A stretch of DNA of 16,177 nucleotides from DATLAN01 sp035527455 (lineage in GTDB: Bacteria; Planctomycetota; Planctomycetia; Pirellulales; Thermoguttaceae): contig DATLAN010000362.1 of assembly GCA_035527455.1 (NCBI GenBank), positions 1 through 16,177 on the forward strand. The letters are read 5' to 3'. Under the pieces are notes generated by a model. The model was not told where the DNA came from and ran no database searches. It saw only the letters and a list, made by a program, of their open reading frames with translations. The translations under genes and the position numbers were made by a program. Below are positions 1 to 6,626 of the stretch, in pieces. Every line of letters begins with the position of its first letter. Position 1 is the first letter of the stretch.

Positions 1-1392
1 CAACCGACCGGGCTGGTCATCTCGGCCGATCACTGCGAGGCGGTCGACTGCGAAGTGGCCCACGTGTCGAACTCGGTCGATAACGCCTACGCGGCCTATA
101 TCGCGAGCTGTTCGAACTCGGCGCTGCGCCGGTGCATCGTCCACGACTCGTATTACTGGGGCGACCACGGCTCGAATTCCCACCTGGTCTCCTGCATCGA
201 CTGCGGCGATACGGGACCGAACTTCGTCGACGCCTGCGAGATTTTCAACGGCGGCCTCGGCGTGGGCACGAAAGGGGCCGCCCGGGAAATGGTCGTCACG
301 GGCTGCCACATCTACGACGTCCGTCGCGGCGTGAGGATCAGCGGCCAGCGCAGCAGCGGGCCCGGGGCGGGCAAGACCGATCGCGGCCATTACCTGGTGC
401 GACACAACCGCATCCACGACGCCGACGTGGGCGTCTGCTTCTACTCCGGCAACAGTCACCAGAACCGCATCCTCGGCAACCTGTTCCAGCGCTGCCAAAC
501 CGGCATCGAGCTGCGCAAATACCACGGCGTGCCCGAGAAGCCCCTGCTCGCCAATAACGTTTTCACCCATTGCGCCCAGGCGATCTTTGCCGACGGGGAC
601 CGCCAGGGGCAGGAGACCCTGACGCAGTTCGCCGCCGGGGGGCTCCGCTCGCATCACAATCTGTTTTTCGATAACGGCGTCGATTGGCGCAACCCGCTCA
701 CCTGGGGATCGAACCTCGACCAGAGCCACGTCGAGATCCACGGCTTCGGCGACTTCGGTTGGGAAGAAGGATCGATCGGCGCCGACCCGCTGTTGGACCA
801 ATGGGGACGGGCGCGGGAAGGCTCGCCGACCATCGACGCCGGCGCGCCGCTCGAACTGCCCGACTATATCGACGACCTCCAGAACCGGCATATCGGCCTG
901 GGACCGTGGAAGTCGGGCGAAGCGAGGCCGTACCCGGTACTGACGCTCTCGATCGCCGGTTCGCCGACGACGCTCGGCCCCGGCGAAGAACTGAAACTGC
1001 ACGTGGTGCTGAAAAACGAATTGGACCGCGCCAACCTGGAACTGCCCGAGGACTGCATCGTCACCATGCACTTTCGCTATGCGGGCGTGTGGTACTTCGA
1101 CCGGCAGGAGATCTGGCGCGTGAGGGTGCAGCTTCCGTCGCGAAGGCTGCCAGCCGGCGAGTCCGTGGAACTCTCGGCGCTGGAGGGCTGGAGAAACCCG
1201 ACGCAAGGCCGGCCCGGCGATCCCTTCCACCTGCGCACCGACGATCCCTACTGGACAGCCGGCGTCCGGTTGCGTGCGACCGCCCGGTTCGTCTCCGGCG
1301 ACGAGCCGACTGCCGACGCCCTGCAACGGCTCGAGCCGCTGCTGCGTTCGTCGGAGGTGCTTCGGTTGGCCGTCCGGCCGACCGCGGAATGA
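1..1392 (+). CDS. Right-handed parallel beta-helix protein (5' partial)
   Basis: The reading frame is open from the first base, so the true start lies outside the window; the first GTG (55) is internal. The visible 463 residues begin with turns typical of a right-handed parallel beta-helix (NosD/pectate-lyase-like repeats). Short N- and G-rich strands recur, for example HNRIHDADVGVCFYSGNS and NRILGNLFQRCQTGIELR. The last 150 residues or so (from VLTLSIAGSPTTLGPGEELK) read as a beta-sandwich, Ig-like tail. Such proteins are usually exported and bind or cleave polysaccharides. No catalytic residues can be assigned, so the activity is unknown. The stop codon lies 17 bases before the probable start of the ABC permease, so the two are probably cotranscribed. 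Confidence is high for a beta-helix protein and low for any enzymatic role. Confidence 0.8.
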   Translation, partial: QPTGLVISADHCEAVDCEVAHVSNSVDNAYAAYIASCSNSALRRCIVHDSYYWGDHGSNSHLVSCIDCGDTGPNFVDACEIFNGGLGVGTKGAAREMVVTGCHIYDVRRGVRISGQRSSGPGAGKTDRGHYLVRHNRIHDADVGVCFYSGNSHQNRILGNLFQRCQTGIELRKYHGVPEKPLLANNVFTHCAQAIFADGDRQGQETLTQFAAGGLRSHHNLFFDNGVDWRNPLTWGSNLDQSHVEIHGFGDFGWEEGSIGADPLLDQWGRAREGSPTIDAGAPLELPDYIDDLQNRHIGLGPWKSGEARPYPVLTLSIAGSPTTLGPGEELKLHVVLKNELDRANLELPEDCIVTMHFRYAGVWYFDRQEIWRVRVQLPSRRLPAGESVELSALEGWRNPTQGRPGDPFHLRTDDPYWTAGVRLRATARFVSGDEPTADALQRLEPLLRSSEVLRLAVRPTAE

Positions 1393-1400
1393 ACGGAGGT
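1393..1400 (+). promoter_or_regulatory. Ribosome binding site deciding the permease start
   Basis: ACGGAGGT lies immediately after the beta-helix stop codon and about ten bases before ATG 1410. It favours that start over ATG 1389, which would overlap it. Confidence 0.6.
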
Positions 1401-1409
1401 CTTCTTGCC

Positions 1410-2918
1410 ATGGACGGGCGAACCTGCACACTCGCATTGAACACGCTCCTGCTGACCGGGGCTACGTGCGCGGTCGCCCTGCCGCTGGGCACCGTTTTGG
1501 CCGCCCTGCTGGCGCGGACCGACGTGCCGGGCCGGCGGTTCGGCGTCGGGTTAGTCGGGGTGATGCTCTTCGTGCCGCTGTATCTCCAGACCGCCGCCTG
1601 GCAGGCGGGGTTCGGCCTGCAAGGGTGGTTCCCCCAAACCTTCGGCGCGCCGGTTTGGCTGCAAGGGTGGGCCGGGGCGATCTGGGTCCACGGCATGGCC
1701 GCCGTGCCCTGGGTCGTGCTGATCGTCGGCGTGGGACTGCGGCTGGTCGAACGGGAGCTGGAAGAACAGGCCCTGCTGGACGCCTCGCCGTCGCGCGTGT
1801 TCTTTCGGGTGACGCTGCGGCGTTCGCTGCCGGCGCTGGGCATCGCCGCGCTTTGGGTCGCCGTGATCACGGCCCGGGAAATGACCGTCACCGACCTGTT
1901 CGTGGTGCGGACGTACGCCGAGGAGCTTTACACCCAGTTCGCCCTCGGGCCGCCGCTGGACGAACCGCCGTTGACCGTGCTTTCCGGCGTTGTGATAAGC
2001 GGCGGCCTGGTGATGCTCGCTTTGCTGATGTGTGCCCGCTTGATGTCTCGCGATCGGCCGATCAGTCTGCGAGATCACCGAGTCTTCGGTCTCGGCCCGT
2101 GGCGGTGGCCGGCAGCGATCGTGGCGGCGCTACTGCTGTTGATGCTGATCGGTGTTCCGCTGGGAAACCTCGCCTATAAGGCCGGCAAAGGCGGCGGGCT
2201 GGTCGCCGAGTCGGGCGCGGGCCCCGTGCAGGGTTGGTCGCCTGGGAAATGCGCCGCCATGATCGCCACCAGCCCGTGGCGCTATCGACGCGAGTTCGGC
2301 TGGTCGCTGGGCATCGGCGCGTTGGCGGCCACCGCGGCGGTGAGCGTGGCCGTGGCGTTGGCGTGGTTCGCCCGGGCTGGAAAAGGGCGAGCGCTGTCGG
2401 TGTTGGGCGTGACGGCGGTCTGCCTGGCGGTGCCGGGGCCGTTGGTGGGGATGGCCATCATCCGATTGTTGAATCAGCCGAACGTGCGTCTGCTGAATTG
2501 GCTCTACGACCGATCGATTCTTGCCCCGTGGCTGGCGTTGTCCGTCGCCGCGTTTCCGCCGGCGATGTTGATCGTCTGGCACGCGTTGCGGACGGTTCCC
2601 CGCGAGATGCTCGACGGCGCGGCGGTCGAGGGCGCCGGTTCGCTGGCCCAACTTCGGCGGATCGCGTTGCCGCTTCGCTGGCCGGCCGTGGCGTTGGCGT
2701 GGCTGGTGGCGATGGCGGTGGCCCTGGCGGAACTCGGTGCCAGCATCCTGGTGGTCCCACCCGGCGTGACCACGCTCTCGATCCGGATTTTCGACCTGTT
2801 GCACTCCGGGGTGGAAGATCGGGTGGCAGGGGTTTCTCTGGCCATGATCGGCCTGTTCGCCCTGATCACCGCGGCGGCCGTGTGGCTGGCAGGCGTTTGG
2901 CGGCAGGATCATGTATAA
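1410..2918 (+). CDS. Two-module iron(III)-type ABC transporter permease
   Basis: This is an inner-membrane permease of 502 residues made of two fused permease modules, the FbpB/ThiP arrangement used for ferric iron or thiamine uptake. Many hydrophobic helices are visible. Each half carries an EAA-type cytoplasmic loop for docking the ATPase: near residue 118 (EEQALLDASPSRVFFRVTLR, with Asp where Gly is usual) and near residue 400 (MLDGAAVEGAGSLAQLRRIA, canonical). I chose ATG 1410 because GGAGG (1395-1399) sits about ten bases upstream. ATG 1389 would overlap the previous stop as ATGA and add seven residues. No ATPase or solute-binding gene is in the window; they may lie upstream of base 1. 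The substrate is inferred from family shape only. Proximity to the beta-helix gene suggests cotranscription. Confidence 0.88.
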   Translation: MDGRTCTLALNTLLLTGATCAVALPLGTVLAALLARTDVPGRRFGVGLVGVMLFVPLYLQTAAWQAGFGLQGWFPQTFGAPVWLQGWAGAIWVHGMAAVPWVVLIVGVGLRLVERELEEQALLDASPSRVFFRVTLRRSLPALGIAALWVAVITAREMTVTDLFVVRTYAEELYTQFALGPPLDEPPLTVLSGVVISGGLVMLALLMCARLMSRDRPISLRDHRVFGLGPWRWPAAIVAALLLLMLIGVPLGNLAYKAGKGGGLVAESGAGPVQGWSPGKCAAMIATSPWRYRREFGWSLGIGALAATAAVSVAVALAWFARAGKGRALSVLGVTAVCLAVPGPLVGMAIIRLLNQPNVRLLNWLYDRSILAPWLALSVAAFPPAMLIVWHALRTVPREMLDGAAVEGAGSLAQLRRIALPLRWPAVALAWLVAMAVALAELGASILVVPPGVTTLSIRIFDLLHSGVEDRVAGVSLAMIGLFALITAAAVWLAGVWRQDHV

Positions 2919-2919
2919 T
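2914..2919 (+). promoter_or_regulatory. Possible -10 element (TATAAT) at the permease stop
   Basis: A consensus TATAAT overlaps the permease stop codon and could serve the DUF1570 gene downstream. No good -35 hexamer is found 16-18 bases upstream, so it may be chance. A transcript from here would carry the whole palindromic repeat cluster in its leader. Confidence 0.25.
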
Positions 2920-2937
2920 AGGGGTGTGGACACAAAA

Positions 2938-3045
2938 CCGCGACCGGTGGTCGCGCATTCGGGATAAAGCCGCGACCGGGGGTCGCGCATTATTGGCAAA
3001 TGAGAACGAATGACGTGTTGGCGCGACCACCGGTCGCGGCTTTAT
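2938..3045. repeat. Cluster of three palindromic repeats before the DUF1570 gene
   Basis: There are three copies of a 19-25 base element with a palindromic core, CGCGACC-N3-GGTCGCG: 2938-2956, 2964-2988 and, inverted, 3021-3045. The second and third copies are a 25-base inverted repeat with one mismatch and a 32-base loop, so they can form one long hairpin as well as small ones. The third copy ends seven bases before ATG 3052 and occupies the place where a ribosome binding site would be expected. It looks like a REP-like extragenic palindrome. A terminator role after the permease is possible, but there is no T-run. Confidence 0.8.
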
Positions 3046-3051
3046 GTGAGC

Positions 3052-4200
3052 ATGCAAAAAAACATCCTTTGGCTGCCGGTTCTCGCCGCACTCTGTTTGG
3101 GTTGGGCCGACCGGGCCGTGGGCGTCGATCATGTGACGCTGCGGCGCGACGGCGCGGTGATCCACGCCAGCGGCCGGCTGCTGGTCACGGCCCAGGACGG
3201 CGGCCTGCTGGTCGAGTCCCGCGACGGCGTTCTCTGGGGGATCACGCCCGAGGAACTGGTCGAACACGCTTCCGACGACGTTCCCTTCGAGCCCTTTTCC
3301 GCCGAAGAGATGTCGCGGCGGCTCTTGGCCGAGTTGCCGGCCGGATTCGAGGTGCACCAGACCGCGCACTACACGATCTGCCACAACACGTCGCGACGAT
3401 ACGCCCAGTGGTGCGGCAGCCTGTTCGAGCGTCTCTATCGGGCGTTCCACAATTACTGGACCAACCGAGGGTTCAAGCTGTCCGAGCCCGAGTTCCCGCT
3501 GGTGGCGATCGTCTTCTCCGATCAGGCCTCGTTCGTGAAGTTTTCCCGCGCGGAGTTGGGCGACGCGGCCGGTTCGCTGATCGGTTACTTCAGTCTGCGG
3601 ACCAACCGGATGACGACGTACGACCTGACGGGCGTCGAGCAATATCGGCGGCTGCTGCCGGGCGGGAATCAGGGCGTGCCGATCGAGACCATTCTGGCCC
3701 AGCCGGAAGCCCTGCGTCAGGTGGCCACGATCGTCCACGAGGCGACGCACCAGATCGCCTTCAACTGCGGCCTGCACCGGCGGTACAGCGACTGCCCGAG
3801 CTGGTTCAGCGAGGGGATCGCCGTCTTCTTCGAGACGCCCGATCTGAACAGCGCGACCGGCTGGCGGAGCATCGGAACGATCAACCAGCCGCGGCTGGTC
3901 CAGTTTCGCAAGTACCTCGAAAACCGCCCGGCCGATTCGCTCAGGACGTTGATCGCCGACGACCGGCGTTTCCGCAATACCGAGTCGGGGCTGGACGCGT
4001 ACGCCGAGGCCTGGTCGCTGACCTACTACCTGATCCGGCGGTATCCGCGGCAGTACGTCGCTTACCTGAAGAGTCTCTCCGAGAAACGGCCGTTGTTATA
4101 CGACGACCCGGAAACACGCGTGAGGGAATTCGAGGCGGCCTTCGGCGATTTGGAGACGCTCGACGCCGAGTTCGTGCGGTACGTGCAGCGGCTGCGGTGA
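3052..4200 (+). CDS. DUF1570 exported protein with HExxH zinc-peptidase motif
   Basis: The product has 382 residues. The N-terminus (MQKNILWLPVLAALCLGWA) is a Sec-type signal peptide, so it is probably exported. The C-terminal half carries VHEATHQIAF (H229, E230, H233) followed by WFSEGIAVFFE (E254). This HExxH-plus-distal-Glu layout is that of gluzincin metallopeptidases, with H229, H233 and E254 as likely zinc ligands and E230 as the general base. It matches the DUF1570 family common in planctomycetes, for which I know of no established substrate. ATG 3052 is chosen because it begins the signal peptide; upstream in-frame starts run through the palindromic repeat. No Shine-Dalgarno sequence is visible, which is unusual beside its neighbours. 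It is followed by the oxidoreductase gene, which has its own probable promoter. Confidence 0.85.
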   Translation: MQKNILWLPVLAALCLGWADRAVGVDHVTLRRDGAVIHASGRLLVTAQDGGLLVESRDGVLWGITPEELVEHASDDVPFEPFSAEEMSRRLLAELPAGFEVHQTAHYTICHNTSRRYAQWCGSLFERLYRAFHNYWTNRGFKLSEPEFPLVAIVFSDQASFVKFSRAELGDAAGSLIGYFSLRTNRMTTYDLTGVEQYRRLLPGGNQGVPIETILAQPEALRQVATIVHEATHQIAFNCGLHRRYSDCPSWFSEGIAVFFETPDLNSATGWRSIGTINQPRLVQFRKYLENRPADSLRTLIADDRRFRNTESGLDAYAEAWSLTYYLIRRYPRQYVAYLKSLSEKRPLLYDDPETRVREFEAAFGDLETLDAEFVRYVQRLR

Positions 4201-4223
4201 CTTGTTCGATATTCGATATTCTC

Positions 4224-4251
4224 TTGCAGTTGTTGCCGGGCCGGTTATACT
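4224..4251 (+). promoter_or_regulatory. Probable sigma70-type promoter for the oxidoreductase gene
   Basis: TTGCAG (4224-4229) and TATACT (4246-4251) are separated by 16 bases in the 134-base gap before the oxidoreductase start. The predicted transcript start is near 4258, giving a leader of about 77 bases. Confidence 0.5.
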
Positions 4252-4334
4252 GTGGTTTTGGACCTACCCGCATTTTGCGCGGGTCCCCGCACCCAACCCG
4301 GCCACTGCCCACCCCGATCCCAAGGAGCCCCAGC

Positions 4335-5657
4335 ATGCCCCAAGACGCCGCCTCACCGACTTCTCCGCGTCCCTCGCGACGTGACTTTCTGAAGACTTCG
4401 ACCGTCGCCGCGGCCGGTGCCGTGGCCGGCGGGCTTTCCATCGCCCGCAGTGCCCACGCCGCCGGCGACGACGTCTTGCGGGTAGGCCTGATCGGCTGCG
4501 GGGGCCGTGGGACGGGTGCGGCCGTCAACGCGATGAACGCCGATCCCAACGTGAAGATCACCGCCCTGGCCGACGCCTTCGAAGACCGGCTGGAGCGGAG
4601 TCTCAACGGCCTGAAGACCCGCGCAGCCGATCGGGTCACCGCCGACGCCGACCATTGCTTCAGCGGATTCGACGGCTACCAGAAACTGATCGACAGCGAC
4701 GTGGACGTCGTGCTCCTGGCCACGCCGCCCCACTTCCGCCCGATACACCTCAAAGCGGCCATCGACGCCGGCAAGCACGTCTTCTGCGAGAAGCCGGTGG
4801 CGGTCGACGCCCCGGGAATCCGCTCCGTCCTGGCCACGACCGAGGAGGCCGACCGGAAGAAACTCAACATCGTCTCGGGCCTTTGCTGGCGGTATCACCT
4901 GGGCACGCAGGAGATCATGCAGCGCGTGCTCGACGGGGCCATCGGCGAGATCGTGGCGATGCAGGAGACCTACAACACGGGCTTCCTCTGGCACCGCGGC
5001 CGGATGGAGGACGACACGGAAATGAAGTTCCAGATGCGCAACTGGTACTACTTCACCTGGCTCTCCGGCGACCACAACTGCGAACAGCACGTCCACAGCC
5101 TGGACAAGGCCTCCTGGGCGATGCACGATCAGCCGCCGGCGAGGGTCTGGGGACTGGGCGGAAGGCAGGTCCGCACCGATCCGAAGTTCGGCGACATCTA
5201 CGACCATCACGCCGTCGTCTACGAGTACGAAAACGGCGTGCGACTCTACTCGTATTGCCGCCAGCAGGCCGGGTGCTGGAGCGATACGACCGACAACTTC
5301 TTCGGCACCAAGGGCCGCTGCAACGTGTTGAACAGCTACTCGATCGAGGGCAAGAACCCGTGGCGGTGCGAGGACAAGGGCCCCAGCATGTACGACCTCG
5401 AGCACCAGGCGCTGTTCGCCGCCATCCGCGCCGGCACGCCGATCAACAACGGCCGTTACATGGCCGTCAGCACGATGCTGGCCATCATCGGCCGCATGGC
5501 CGAGTACACGGGCCAGGCGATCACCTGGGAACAGGCGATGAATTCCCAGCAAGACCTGTCCCCGTCGAGCTACGCCTGGGACGGCGTTCCCCCGACGCTT
5601 CCCGCTGCCGACGACCGTTATCCGGTAGCCACCCCCGGCGTAACGAAGTTCGTCTAA
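4335..5657 (+). CDS. Tat-exported Gfo/Idh/MocA-family oxidoreductase
   Basis: The protein has 440 residues. It begins with a twin-arginine signal (SRRDFLK at 14-20), a hydrophobic stretch and a likely cleavage site after AHA (40-42), so it is folded in the cytoplasm and exported. The Rossmann fingerprint GLIGCGGRG (51-59) binds NAD(P). CEKPVAVD (E152, K153, P154) is the family's conserved EKP motif. The family oxidises or reduces sugars, inositols and related polyols; planctomycetes carry many Tat-tagged paralogues. The substrate cannot be read from sequence. ATG 4335 is supported by AAGGAG (4322-4327) eight bases upstream. The frame stays open to 3000, but that stretch overlaps the DUF1570 gene in another frame and is not coding. 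It converges with the thioredoxin-like gene. Confidence 0.92.
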   Translation: MPQDAASPTSPRPSRRDFLKTSTVAAAGAVAGGLSIARSAHAAGDDVLRVGLIGCGGRGTGAAVNAMNADPNVKITALADAFEDRLERSLNGLKTRAADRVTADADHCFSGFDGYQKLIDSDVDVVLLATPPHFRPIHLKAAIDAGKHVFCEKPVAVDAPGIRSVLATTEEADRKKLNIVSGLCWRYHLGTQEIMQRVLDGAIGEIVAMQETYNTGFLWHRGRMEDDTEMKFQMRNWYYFTWLSGDHNCEQHVHSLDKASWAMHDQPPARVWGLGGRQVRTDPKFGDIYDHHAVVYEYENGVRLYSYCRQQAGCWSDTTDNFFGTKGRCNVLNSYSIEGKNPWRCEDKGPSMYDLEHQALFAAIRAGTPINNGRYMAVSTMLAIIGRMAEYTGQAITWEQAMNSQQDLSPSSYAWDGVPPTLPAADDRYPVATPGVTKFV

Positions 5658-5671
5658 GCCGCTCGCGGCTT
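5656..5671. terminator. Short hairpin between convergent genes
   Basis: AAGCCGC and GCGGCTT pair across a two-base loop, starting in the oxidoreductase stop codon, in the 67-base gap before the convergent thioredoxin-like gene. There is no T-run, so intrinsic termination is uncertain. Confidence 0.3.
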
Positions 5672-5724
5672 CGCAACAACAACAAAGAAAAACGCTCCCA
5701 CCGCCGGTCCTCAACCCCGACGGC

Positions 5725-6144
5725 TCACTCGCCGATCTGCTTCTCGAGCATTTCGGCCAGGACCCATTTGGGCTGGGTCCGGCTGATGCGGTCGACCTCT
5801 CTGCCGTTCTTGAAGACGAGGAAGGTCGGAATGCTCTTGATGCGGAACTGCCGCGACAGCGCTACGTTCTGATCCGTATCCAACTTTCCCACCACGGCCC
5901 GGCCCTCGAAGTCGGCGGCCAGTTGACGCACGATCGGTTCCATGTCCTTGCACGGTCCGCACCAGGTAGCAAAGAAGTCCACCAGCACCGGCTTGTTGCT
6001 TTGGAGCACGGCCGACTCGAAATTAGCTCCGGTCACATGAAACGGGTCCGTCCCGACCGGCTCCGGCATTTCCGGCGGCCGGCGCCGGCAACCGACGATC
6101 AACACCAAAACCACCGCGAGTCCAAGAAAAAGCTTCTCTTTCAT
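5725..6144 (-). CDS. Thioredoxin-fold lipoprotein
   Basis: The product has 139 residues. A signal peptide ends in the lipobox LIVGC with Cys19 as lipidation site, placing the protein on the periplasmic face of a membrane. A thioredoxin domain follows, with active site WCGPC (C62, C65) and cis-proline loop IPTFLVF (P106). All core thioredoxin elements are present, so it should act as a thiol-disulphide reductase or disulphide exchanger outside the cytoplasm. ATG at 6144 is chosen because it opens the signal peptide; the longer frame to 6339 runs through intergenic repeats. It converges on the oxidoreductase and shows no operon partner. Membrane attachment sets it apart from cytoplasmic TrxA. 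Confidence 0.9.
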   Translation of the reverse strand: MKEKLFLGLAVVLVLIVGCRRRPPEMPEPVGTDPFHVTGANFESAVLQSNKPVLVDFFATWCGPCKDMEPIVRQLAADFEGRAVVGKLDTDQNVALSRQFRIKSIPTFLVFKNGREVDRISRTQPKWVLAEMLEKQIGE

Positions 6145-6185
6145 GAAAACCCCATTACCCGAGTTGTAAGCGGTGAGTGGAAAAT

Positions 6186-6312
6186 GGGGACTGGCTCCGA
6201 GCCGCATGTGGTGTGAAAATCGCCCAATAGCGCTGCCGGCTCGGTGCCTGTCCCCTTTTTCCACGCGGTTGCGGCAGTCACTGCCCGAAAATGGGGACTG
6301 GCACCGTCGGCC
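6186..6312. repeat. GGGGACtGGCaCCGAGCCG repeat, three copies
   Basis: Copies lie at 6186-6204 (direct), 6237-6255 (inverted) and 6293-6312 (direct, diverged at the end). The first two form a 19-base inverted repeat with two mismatches. Each is flanked by an A-run (or T-run when inverted) next to the GGGG block. The layout is that of a dispersed REP-like element. Confidence 0.7.
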
Positions 6313-6469
6313 GCTTCCCCAAAAGAGGGGCACCGACACACATCCACACTCGCATAAAATATACCACGGCGGTCAACCGTCGCCGAATGCACGTCGGCAC
6401 GTGCCGCACGGAAGGCGTGCAAACGCCGCTGCCTCCCTGCTTCCGAGGGGGCCGTGGCGCGAAGTGACA

Positions 6470-6499
6470 TTGACTCGCCCGCGAAAAGTCCCGTATAAG
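6470..6499 (+). promoter_or_regulatory. Possible promoter for the carbamoyltransferase cassette
   Basis: TTGACT (6470-6475) and TATAAG (6494-6499) are 18 bases apart. They lie about 130 bases before ATG 6627 and upstream of the inverted repeat, which would fall in the mRNA leader. Confidence 0.4.
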
Positions 6500-6543
6500 C
6501 CCCGTTTACCTATCCTTGCACGATCGGCCGAAAGGGATTTACC

Positions 6544-6608
6544 CGTAGCTGGATTCGCAAGAATTCAGCCGTAGTGCGAAGAACCGAATTCTTGCGAATC
6601 CGGCTACG
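6544..6608. repeat. Inverted repeat with 23-base arms before the carbamoyltransferase gene
   Basis: Arms at 6544-6566 and 6586-6608 match with one mismatch across a 19-base loop. Each inner half is GGATTCGCAAGAATTC or its complement, and the outer ends read CGTAGC and GCTACG. It ends 18 bases before ATG 6627. It resembles a small non-autonomous mobile or REP-like element. Confidence 0.8.
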
Positions 6609-6626
6609 AAAACTGGTGGCAAACAA

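Larger units (their letters stand above)
6145..6626. other. 482-base gap with two repeat families and a possible promoter
   Basis: I find no convincing gene in this stretch. It holds the GGGGAC repeat family (6186-6312), a 12-base perfect palindrome CGGCACGTGCCG (6395-6406), a possible promoter (6470-6499) and a 23-base-arm inverted repeat (6544-6608). It separates the divergent thioredoxin-like and carbamoyltransferase genes and may hold promoters for both. Confidence 0.6.

Noticed and set aside
684..1409. N-terminal extension of the permease
   Set aside because: The frame is open but overlaps the beta-helix gene and encodes Arg-rich sequence. The ribosome binding site at 1393-1400 fixes a later start.
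3000..4334. N-terminal extension of the oxidoreductase
   Set aside because: It overlaps the DUF1570 gene in another frame. The Tat signal and ribosome binding site mark the start at 4335.
6395..6406. Perfect 12-base palindrome CGGCACGTGCCG as an operator
   Set aside because: It stands alone in a GC-rich gap with no promoter aligned to it; chance cannot be excluded.
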